64,000 nt of DNA from positions 1,294,784-1,358,783 of the forward strand of contig JAAGOF010000251.1 of the NCBI GenBank assembly GCA_010645155.1, read 5' to 3'. Below are positions 12,801-24,800 of this stretch, in pieces. The translations under genes were made by a program, and so were the position numbers. The first letter of the stretch is position 1; each line of letters starts with the position of its first letter. The notes below the pieces were generated by a model. That model was not told the DNA's origin. It did not search any database and saw nothing but the letters and a program-made list of their open reading frames with translations. Source of the DNA: Tigriopus japonicus (Eukaryota > Arthropoda > Copepoda > Harpacticoida > Harpacticidae).

Positions 12801-15800
12801 CGGACAGGTCTTTCAAAATGGAAAAGAAAGAGAACAAAGTGAGCAGTGTGAGAACTAAGAAACAGCTCAAAAGAAAGAGACGGCGAGGTGCCAATGAATA
12901 TTTGGATAGCAAGTTGAAAGAAAAGTTTGCCCACCCACCAAGCATGGCATGGTATGGTATTACTGGGATGTGGGACCGAATGTGTTCCAATTCATTTTAA
13001 ACTTTTTTTTTCTCAAGGCACATTGGAATTTCTCACCACCACGTGGTTGTCGTATTACTTCGCCTCCAATTCGCTCATTTTCCCAGGATCCGGTTTTTGT
13101 GGTTTGTTATGGTGGTGGTTGTGCTCGGGTTATTACTTCAAAAGGGGGGAGATATCACACCATTACGTCGTGGAACGTTCGTACTTCCTCCGAAATCAGC
13201 ACTTGGCACCAATGGCAACTGGAAATGTTCCGCTATAAAGAGACCATGTGGGTTTGCAGACTGCCTTAGTAGCTGTGGTTGTTGGGACGAAGGCAGTGAT
13301 TTAGCCTAGGCCAAAGACTTGGTTTTTATACCCCACTCAACACTTGGAGTGGTGGCTCCCAGAACAACCAGACGAAACACCAGGAAAAGAATGGAGGAAG
13401 GAGGAAATAGCATTGTAGGAAGTAGGGCTGGACCGCTTGTTTGGTAACCATCGTGAACAAAGTATTCCTTCAGTCGGAAGTTGGAAATGTTGAACAAGTA
13501 AATTCGAGTCTGGCGATGTGGTTAAGTTCCATTAGCAAATGTGGAAACCGGCCTCGAGGCCGCAACGGAAAGTCAAATGACCGACCAGATATAAAGGGGA
13601 TCCCGAATCAACCTCAGTGTGAGATCGCAGATTTGCTCATCCTGATCAAATTTCAATGAGGAACTAGGGTTCCTTCATGGAAAGATTTCCTCGCCTCATT
13701 GAGTAGAAAGCTTTGGTTGTTCAGAATTTCCAAGCTAGAAAGGTAGGTAGACGCTTGGGTGAAATTGGAAATGAATGGAACTTGACAACCCAGTTATATT
13801 GAAGAAACTAGCCAAGATGGATCGTGTTGGATTTTTTGCACGACGAGCATCGCGAAGAATCCGTCAAGTAAAAGCCTTCGCTCTCGTTCATCACTTAAGG
13901 AAGAACATCGTTTGAAGTCACAATAAAAGAATTATGTTGAAGGGAAACCAAATGGATGTTCTAATTCAAACAATTGTCGGATTGTCGTTTGTAATAATTG
14001 GGTTTTTGTGTTATTTGTTTCTGTCTTTATAGAAAGTCGGGTGTTTTAAAAGAACTCACTGGCCTGTTTATTACCCTTGCAAAAATGCGGTACTTCGGTG
14101 AGGTATAAAGAAATGCTTTAAAAAACGTGCTGTAAATAGCTACTCGTTCTATTGATGAAATGAAATGGTTACCGCATTTTTAAAACGTGGAAACGGTTAT
14201 CTAATGGAAAAGGAACTATTTATTGGACCTTGACCAAGTCATACAGTACATGATCCACTTACTATGACGTGTTTTTGTTGAACCTTTTAGGCACACTATT
14301 CCCTGTTAGTCTAAGTGAAATTTTGTAGTGCGCTTGACCTCTTCTTTTGATGTGTTTGACCGGAAATTAGATAAGGTTCAAACAACATTTTTGCAGTGGA
14401 CTATGCGTAGAAGAAACAAGTCTCGGAAAGGCTTGCAACGGTTCAAAAGAAAGGCTGTTGAATCACGAGTTTACGACAACGAAAGCGAGGTAATCCAGTC
14501 TGGGCCTTGTGGCATTTTAACTCTAATGAATTTGGCAAAGTTCCCGAGATAACCATTGACCTTGAGTCATGGGAGCGTAAAGCAAAGACCCTTGAGAGCC
14601 TCTTCCCTGAATTGGCTTGTTCTCCTTCGACTTGTCGAGTCCAAAATGGGACACAATCTCAGTTCCATTCCACTTGTATCATGCCTTTTTCTCTTTCCAC
14701 CCTTTTGGTTTATTTGGACCTAGGAATTGTGTATCCATGTGCCTGAAAGATAAGAAACCCAAAGCGAGGATGACCTTCACTTTGTTTGGTGATTGTTTTG
14801 GAGCATTACATGTCCGTGTCCGACATTCTACACACCATCTACCATAAGTCTAAGTTTATGAAAGGCCCAATCTGCATTTGTTCTAGGGACGTTGAACCTA
14901 AGTTAACTCTCCTTCGTACATTTCATTTCTTGAATTTGGATCCTGGAACATGTACAAAAAATGTGTTCCCCTCCACTTTTGAATGACTGATTTCTGTTGA
15001 AATCCAGACTGCGTCTGTTCGTTTCGTGACAATGCTTTTGATCCAACTTCTCTTGGGTGCAGAAGTATGGACCCCAAACTAAACCACACTTCTTTGAAAA
15101 CCGGATCCCACTGGAACAAAAGTCATTTCCTCTCTCTAATGTGTGTTTGCTCGGTTCCAAACAGTGGATTGGTGGGTCTCAGGATCCATACCACACACTG
15201 AAGATGACAATCCCGTGTTTGCTGCAGATTGTTCCCTTCGTTTTGACTTTGACAGTCCTCCAATCTTCGGCCTTTAGTTGATTAAACAAGTGTTGAAATG
15301 TAAAGGCTGTCTCCTCCTCTTGTTTGGAAGTTCTACTCGAAAGTTATGGAAGTCAATTGAGATGGATTTCTGGCACATTTTCATCGATTCGGCATGAATG
15401 TAAGTTCTTGGAATGTCATTGATCTCGTCTCCCGGACATGACCAACTTTGGAGCAGGATGTTGGCGTTAAAAGTCTTTAACCTTGGTAAAGTTGCTTCGC
15501 TTTGAAAGATTCATCCAAAGGCTGTAGGTTCCTCTCGTTTGGAAAGGCGCTCGAGCTTCACTCAATCCTCTTGTCAGAAATTTGATTCCTATGTTGACAG
15601 GCTATATTGAGATGCTGCTTTTCCTTGTAAGCTCTGCCTCCTGTCGTGCTTTGTTGGCACAACTCAAGCCCCCCCATGAGCGAGTGAGGAACATGATCAA
15701 TGACCCTCTTCCCGGCCTTCAACTTGACATTCAAATCATTCCATAGAAGCACCATCATTACTATCATCAGCACTACTACTGAGCATCCTCGCACAATGGC

Positions 15801-18800
15801 CATGTCTCATCAGGATTCCTCACACTTTCATTCAATGACTGGAAGATATTCGTTCTATTTGCAGAGTCGGACCTCATCCGTGAGCACCAATGGCAGCAGT
15901 GGACATTCCGGAACGAATAATGACTCGGATGAAGACTTCGATCCCGCCACGTACAACGTGACGAGTCCCACCAAACGATCCACGCTCAAGAGTAACGCCA
16001 ATGGTGGGTATCGAACCACGATCAACATCAATGCCGCTACTGCTGACGACGACGGGGAGATCCACCAAAACGGCGGTGGGACCATGAGATCCAATGGACA
16101 TGGAGGAGCACCGGCTCGAAATGCCAGCAAGAAGTCCAAGGTATTATTAGACTAATGAGACAAACGGATCGATTACCGAACTGGATACGAATAATGTGTG
16201 GCCTAACGAACGGACAAAGCAATGAGCCTGCATGATATTGGGAACGCGGCCAGTCGGACACAAAATCTGGGAAGGAAGTTGGAAGCAAAAGTAGAAACGG
16301 AATAAAAATGGGACGACCTTCTCGATCCCTAGTGTTCACCAAGTAGATCTGTTCGTTGGTTGCCGTCCCTTGAGATCACTTTGGAAACGGGAAGATCTTC
16401 CACCCTAGTTTTAGTTCAAATCGCACTTTTTAGCTTATCTTCCCCTTCTCCTACCTCTCTGACTTACTCGATATGGCGGAATATTGAATTTCAAGACCGG
16501 ATGGTACAATATGACGTTTATCTTCTCACTTTCTTCTCTCCTTCCTCTTTTTTAGATCATTTTTGTTGCCCCACATCCCAGTTCAAACCAATATTTTCTC
16601 GAAAAAAAGTCTCACGTCAGTTTAAAAATAACCTTTTTTTCGGGTCAAGGCCATTATTGTATTTATACAACGACGGTCTTTTGAATGGACATGAGTTGTA
16701 GGATGCCGCAACATTCAAGTTCAATTAATTCCCCCGCAAAATCCTGTTCCTCCCCTATTATGGAGGGTCGTGGGGCTCTTCCCAAAGTATTATCCTTGTT
16801 CCAGTTTAGAGATTTATGGCTCGCCCAATTTATCATGAGTAAAGAACTCGGGTGGGCTTCAAATCCGGTTGGGATCCAAGTCATCGTTGAACCAAAACCC
16901 GGTCTTAATACGAACCATTTGAAGCTCACGCACTACATGTTGTACACGTTTTCGAAGGCCCCTGATCTGATGCTCTTTTTCCCAGTGGAAGTCCATTCAA
17001 AGGCCTTTTTTCTTGAGGTCTTGATGGTATCAGCCACCACATTTTGTTGCCTAGCCACTTGATTTATGGACCTGTTCAGAACAATTGTTGAATTTTTTGC
17101 CTCCGAGTGAAAACTACATGAAATATGTAGCAAGGCGACAGAATGAAGTGTCACGAAACTCGCCTTTTGTGGACTCAATTCCAGACTCTAAAATGGGAAG
17201 AGGAAACCCTCAGGTTGCACCACGATTTGGAATGTTTCAGGAATATTCGATGAGTTTTTTTGGACTTGAAATCTTCCTCTTCAAACTTGCAGTGCTTTTG
17301 ACATTTTATGATTTTTAGCGAGAATTATTTATATTACTGATATTACTGCAGAGATTTCATTCACAACTCTATAGAGAATTTTTTGCCAATTGCTGACTGT
17401 ATTCTTTGGTCCATTTTTTAGAAGCCAAATGATTTTCATTTTCATGCACTTGCTTGGAACTTCAGCCTACGCAAATAGAACCTTCTCCAGCATGATTTTC
17501 GAACTAATGAACTTTAGTAATAGATGGTTACATAAGTGCAAAAGTTCTCAATTTGCCTTGTTTACAAAATTCAAGATACGTTTTTAGCTAATAAGGAGAT
17601 CACTTTCCTTGGGAAAATGCAAACGCAACGTTTGGACGCATGAAATGACATTTTGCATTTGATCTTCCCGTTTTAGAAAGTACTGTACGTAATATAAAAG
17701 TCATCAGTCCAACTTTTTTCGTTTCCCAATAGAATCTTTACATTTTAACTTGGTGCATAGTTCCTCTGGGAAATGAAAAGGCTAATCCTTGAATATCATT
17801 CGCAAGGGAATCACGTTTTTGTTCGAACCAATTTCTAGATTGAAAATTGAACTTCCAAATAATGGGCTCCTTGGAGAGCATATCCGCCAAATACAAAACC
17901 CCCCTTTCTTCTTCTTGTTACTGGATTCCCCACTTTAATTAGATTTCCGCGACATGTTCGTGTTAAAAAAGAAAGAAAAAAGTCCATTAGATGCTACCAC
18001 AAAAATATCCATGTGCCCACCCACCATCTACTGAATGTCGAAGACGTTCGCTTGCTTATTCGGTTAATGGGGAAATGGATGATATTTCATCTCATAATGG
18101 CTCATGAGTTTCCATTGGTTGTTTTCTTGACCTTCCTAGACGGACAAAGACCATCTTTACACACGACGTGTTGACTTGTTATTTCAGCCTCCGGTCTCGA
18201 GTTCGACTCCCGCTCCTGCCGCTTCGACTCCTTCTGGACCTAAGGAAAGGAAATCTCTATTTGCTTCGAACACCCGTGATGATCTAGTGCCATGTTCCAA
18301 TTGTGGACGATCTTTTGCCGATGACAGGATCGCCAAACATGAAGAGATCTGTACCAAGACGTCCAAGAAGAAACGCAAGACCTTCGATTCCACCAAGAAA
18401 CGCGTGGCCGGTACCGAAGCCGAGGTTTACGTTAAACGGGCGGCCAAATCCAAGACCAAGGAAAAGGTGAGTAAAAAAAAAGTCTTGCGTTGTTGTCACT
18501 TCGAGGTCAAAACTGGGGGTATGTTTTGCTCTCTGTTCTAATCAGGAAACCCAATGTTAGGGAAACTGTTCCAAAAAGGGACCAAAGACAAAAACAGGCG
18601 TTCGGCTTGTAATTATAGGTACATTTCTTAATCTTAATTGAGCCTTCGTGGTTGAGAAGAAATTAATTTGATTTGAGCTTCAGATCCTTCTTAGAGCAAT
18701 TCTTTGAAGTTGGGAGAGTAATCTTTTGCAATGCCAGGATTCTTTCTCACTTTTACGAGTTTGCTGAACTAGACAGTACATTTCACAGTTCGGTTGAAGA

Positions 18801-21800
18801 AGGCGTCACAACCGTTAAAAAGTGGGGGAGATGAAACGTGAAAGATCAAGGCAATCCCATGATTAATAGTGTCAGTTCCAAAAGGGACCTCTTTTTTTTG
18901 CACAGACAGTACATATCACAGAGCAAACCTATTCCACAGTAAAAGTTGTTGCACTCTCAAGAGTCAATTCTGATCTCTTTACTTAGCTGGTCATCTCCTC
19001 TTAAACATTTGTTTGTGACCTCAAAGATCCACTTTGAAGTCTTGGTTTCTTCATTTGAGGGGTCAGAGACTGAACTCTATGGCTACATTGAAGAGCACTG
19101 ATCCTGATGTTTTCAAGGCCCTCTTTCTCTCTGGATTTCACCAACGAACGTTACAGACACGATGGAACTTCGGAACAGGGATCTTTCCGAGAGATTAAGC
19201 ACATTGGGTCGAGGTCGTTAATCGCACAAAAATTGGGCCAAGTCGGCAATTAAAACAGGTCCAAGGTGCCATTTGGTTTATCTGTGGGTAATTATGGAAA
19301 GCGGAGGAGGACCCTGCGGTTCCACTTTGGAACAAGAAACGTTCCAGCTTTAATGCGATTGAGTCTTGGGAACTTGGTTCATGGTCCATTGCCATTTGTT
19401 GGGCTCGACTATTTTACATGAAATGTATGACCAACGTCAGCAGTTGACTCAGGATATACAAACTTTACTGACACGCTGTGATTTGTTTCGATTGACTTTT
19501 TTCTCGGTTCCAAAAGCCTCTTTGCATTATGTGAAATTTCTGGCCTGTAAAAGTTCGCCAAGCATTTCAGGTCTTACTCCTGACTGAGAAGCATTCATGA
19601 GAAATTTAATCAGGAGTTGGAACAAGTTCCAGGACCTTTGATCTCCAAATACCATGATAATTTAAGCACGATTCGGATGGTTCCTTGAAGGATATTCAAT
19701 ATTCAAAAAGTAGAATAACGATGAAAAGTATGAAGAATGATTCTTTTCTCTTTGTTCGTGAAGGAATTTTCTGCAAAGAATGAAGAAACTATTGCACTGG
19801 GAATGGCACAGAAGAACCTGTTTGATCCCAAAAAATCTGGTGTTGATAGAATTTTCCGAGGTTCCAAGTTCTGTGTGAGAAAAAGTTTTATCTCTTTACC
19901 ATTGTTCGCACTTTGTTTAAATTTAACCCTACAAAGAGCTGTCAAGATCGCCCCAAGTTTTGAGTAAACTCTTAAAGGCTTTTCTAACCCGGAAAAAGGC
20001 CTCTCATTGTTTTTACACGCGTTCCAACCAAATATCCACATATCCACGAGCTCATTCTAATGAGTTATTTGAATCCCAGATATATTGATTGGAACCCTTT
20101 CATCACTGGTGTAAAAAGTGTTATCAAATAATGGCTTTCCAAAGCTGCTGCTTTCTCCGCCTCAGAATGGGAAATCCCGTGTGCAGACAACTTTTAAACC
20201 ACTACGAAAAGTTTGTCAAACAAAGAGCTTAAAGATTACCCAGCCGATTCTGTTCCATTCCTCCTTTTCGCCTTCCTCAGAGTTTAAGCCGGATTCGAAA
20301 AACCACAATTTTCCACCCTTTTTATCCGTCCCCTAATCAAAGGAACAGGAACGGAACATCCCTCTTCTCCCTTTTGTACGGTGTGTACAGTAGATGTTCC
20401 AAGAGGAACTAAGCGCTTTTGATTAGTATGCATCATTTGTTGTTCTAGACAGTTGAGTTGGCCTACTTGGGGATAGAGTACGGAACATGGGAGATATGTA
20501 ACGAATGAGGAAGACGAAAGTGTTTTGGGGGATTTACCACTTTGCATGCCAAACAAGGGACGAGCTGTCTTTGAGACATGGCAAGAAATGGAACCTGGCC
20601 AATAGTACTGTACAATACTCTTGCACTTTGTCGGACTCGTCAGGTTGAATAAGTGTTCAAAAAAAGTTGAAGAACACTTTAACTGATGCACCTGGCATGC
20701 ACTTCCGATATTGGAGTAAGAAAAACAAGTAGGCCTGGCATTTCATTTGTTGTTGTGGTTGTGTGGCAGTCGTCCATTTGATTTTTGGAGCGTGATCCTC
20801 GATCCATTGAGAGAAGTGGACCAAATTTCGCCCTACTTCTGCATGGATCAGGTTTCCGAATGGACATTGAAAGTTTGCGGTTGGAACACAATGCATGGGA
20901 ATACTAATAAGAAGGTGTTTTTATGATTTTAAATCGTTATATTGCTCTTCAAAAGCAAATGGTTCATTTTTGACAATGGCATCGTTCGACTAGAGATTTT
21001 ATCTGAGAGGGAATTAAGTTGAAGTGTTAGTCATTCAAAAAACCAGCAACCACAATATTCAAGGCGGACTCTCATTTCAATTTATTTCACCCCTCAGTTT
21101 TGCTCGCTCACCCTCCAAAGTGTATTTTTCTCTTCGCTTTGCCACATATTCATTTTCTCATTCCGGTCGCCATTAACCCAGAATCCCCGTGAAAATCGCG
21201 CTCAAAAGGCCCACTTTGGGCGAGCTTTGAACGAATGTATCACCCGAATTTGGACCCCAGAAAGGTCCCCATTGAAGTTCCGCCTTGCACTTACAATACA
21301 CTGTGTAGTCAGCTAGCTTATTGTGCATAAGATTATTCTTGAGTGGAGTCATTCCCAACGCTCGCTGACTCTGAGTTGGTCGGCGAAGATTGCCATTTTT
21401 CTGCTGAATTGAGCACATTGCCCCGAAATGGTTGGTTCCTTGTTGGAACGCCAGAGAGAGAGAGAGAGATTCGTCTGAATATTCAGGGCAGAGTCAAAGG
21501 GGTTGAGTTGGTGGAGATGGGCTGTTCAGAAATTGTATTTCAATCCCTGTTTCATCCATGGACCATGGTATCAATGTTCCATGATCCACGGAACGACAAC
21601 TGCAATCCCTGGTAGATTCCAATCCTGATGTTCCAGTTCAGAGATCTCGTCATTTCCTGAAGATTACTGAGAGTAAAAGCTTCTTCTGTCAGACTTTGGA
21701 ACCGAGACAATCCTTGACATTCCTTTTATAATTAGACATGGAACTTACTGATTCAGGGAGGCTATTTCATTTTTGTAGTTTGATCAAGTCAATGAATGTG

Positions 21801-24800
21801 TCTTCGTAAACTTGGTGTGTCATATAATTACTTTTAAGAATGAGTGAGAGTCAGAACTTGGAACCAATCTGGAAAAGTTTTCAGTGGCCTGCCAAAAAAA
21901 GAGCTCTTTTTGTTTTGACCCATCCAGGATGCATTTTCGGGAAGTTTTTTCCTACGTGAGTTTTCTTGTGCATTTAATTTCTTACCCAATGGCCAGAATT
22001 GAAAGGAAAACATTGGTGCAATTTGCTCCACAATCTGATGATCGAGTCGTCCGTCCTCCAATGGATTTATTTCTTGGATCACTCCCAAACCATGCTGATG
22101 GCGGTTAATGTTAGTAGATAAGAAATAAATGGATGCAGAGGGGAAGCGATTCGGAAATGACTGGCTGCGATGCACTTCGGTCTGTCGTATTCTGCCATGT
22201 TTTCTACCCTTGATCGCTGCCAAGACTCACACCACCACATCCCTAATGAGCCAGAGAATCGAGGATCCAACCTGCTTTGTACTATCTGAATTACCTAGCC
22301 AAGAAACAATTCTACTTATGATCGCGTCCCATTGGCTTCAAAATCATCCTTCCGAAGGATTAGGTTCCAAATGGCAAATGGTGGCGGTATTTTTCTCATT
22401 TTCGTTCGTTTATGTGCATTATTGGGCGAGTTGTTGAGGGGATTAGGGAAGTATAGTGGAAACCAAAACCAATACATAACGAATGACCATCCTCGAGGAC
22501 AGGGTGAGTCATAAGAAAGGGAACAACAAACCATTGCTGTAACTGAAAAATAGTTGGATCCACAAAAAAGTAACAACTTTGGAAAGATGCAAAGCAATGC
22601 TCAAGATACATCACTTTAAGTCTCTTCATTATGGTCAAAATTTGGGAGGACGGAAAAGCCAAAGTCGCGAAATCTGTGTGTTAAAAATTGGCCGTTAACG
22701 AGAGACATTGTCCTCGCTCAAATATTGAAGTGATAGAAATGTAGTTTTTTGGCCCTTTATATGAGGCGTTTGGTGCATCACTTTCGACAACTATCGAAAT
22801 CTCACACCCAAATAATCGCTTTCAATCATCTTTGTAAAATCTTTGAAGTGGGAAGGATAACTGTCTTGAAAAGAGGTACTTTCATTATTTTAGAGCTGAA
22901 ACATTGTTTCTAATTTTCAACGTTGCCTTTTCAAATACTGCACTTAAACAGGAAGTGAAATTAAGAGTGCACATTTTTACGGGCGTCACTTTTTGTCAGG
23001 AGTTCGTTTACTTTTAAACACCCGGTATTGCCTAAGTTATGTTTCTGTGCCCAGTAATCGCATTGAGACTTTATTGTGAAGAAGGTTGTTTGTACTCTTT
23101 CCTGTATGTACTTCTTAAAGACCCAAACGAGTCTCATGCTATTGGTCCTATTTTTGACTAGATTAGTAAATTAGTCCCGATTTATTTCTAAAGTACTTTT
23201 CTGTGGAAAAAACAGATCCCTTCAACCTGTCGTGCAATCTTCGTGCGACCATTTTCCCAATATTGAAATACCAATGACACAGATGTGCACTTCGTTTTAG
23301 AGCAACTTTTTCTTTTATAAGCACGTAAATCTTGTCTGCTGCGGTAAATTTTCTGTGTCATTTTAGTGCCACAAAACGTTTTAAGGAAACAATTATTTTT
23401 GCAACATTTTCAATGGTACTTTGGCCAACGTTTTGCTTGTCTTGCATTTTCCACAATTGATCTGTTTCGGCTTTGCAACAATTTAAAACTGTCTTCATGA
23501 TTCAGCAACATAAAGTGGCCTTTAAATCTCATTTGAAATAAAAAGATATTTCCAGGCTTCCTTTTTCTCTCTTCACTTTCATTAATTGTGGTGGACTCTG
23601 AACATAAAACATAAAGTATGTTAAGATGCTTGTGTAATTGTGAGATTCGCTTGTAAGAGACTTACGGAAATGCAACTTGACATTTCCCTTTCGAACTAAT
23701 GTTCCACCTTATTGTCTTGAGGAAATTACGTGTTTCAAGATACCTTCACTTTGTGCCACGTTCCTCTAGGAGATAAGGCTATATTCGATTATAGCCTCAG
23801 TCAGCATCTCAACCACTCTCCGAATGTAGTACAAGTAACATGTAATTAGAACGAGATTAAGTTCAGTGTCAGGACCACTTAATGAAAACCAAAGAAGTTC
23901 CTATTCACGCATATGGCACACTTTTTTTCAAGAAACCCCAAAACGCTTGGGTTCGCTCTTCCTAATGCCTCTTATTCTGTCTTGAATACACGTACTACGA
24001 GGTATCACCTTAACGAGAATGGAAGCAAGGATAATCCCGACGAAAATCCATAAGTGACCTGGTTCTATCATCAAGGTCGCAGCATCGATCCTCTCAATAA
24101 CTTACGCAGCGTGAATGCATACATTCGATTCGACCTACTACACTCCATGTGCTCGTGTAGAACATTGGTACTCAGATGGATGAGGAATGGCATCCCAAAT
24201 ATCGATCACACGAGCCTCTCAACTGGTTTTTTTAGAGAATGAAAAAGAGATATCTAGGAGAGCTCGAACACAAATAACGTCTTCGAGACGACCATGAATG
24301 ACATATGACATCCAAAGCTGAACTGAACGTTGGATACCAAGAATTTCGAATTGCCTCGTCAAGTACAAACAGTCCGGAATGTCGAGCTGTTTTTCAGAAA
24401 GCTGAGCTTTTAGTTGGTTTAGTTATTTCAGGGACCTTGGGGTAGTTTTTGGCTTATATGAACCAATAAGATTCTTGCTAATTAATCAAGGAAGGGCCAC
24501 CATTGAAGCAAATTACATTGGGAACGAGAGCATCACTAGAAATCGAGTCTAAAGAAATTAAGAGTTCAAAGCTAATGGACAGAGAAAACTAAGTTTTTTT
24601 TCCACCAAGCTTCCGATACGAGGGAGGAATTTCTGTTCGTGCCTGATAAAGCATGTTCCATTACCCACCATTGTAGGTTTCCATTTAGAGATCTGGCCCT
24701 GGTACCATAGATGGTTTTCATCCACCCAACTCTCCAACCCCCAAATACCATGAGCTTTTCCCCTCTCGTCTATTCTCCCCCATGAAATCGAGTGCCATTG

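Noticed and set aside
12764..13309. Cluster of open frames in intron 5 of the ZC2HC1-like gene, including a Lys/Arg-rich one
   Set aside because: Three overlapping frames on the plus strand and two on the minus are open at once, with no acceptor/donor pair that keeps the gene's frame.
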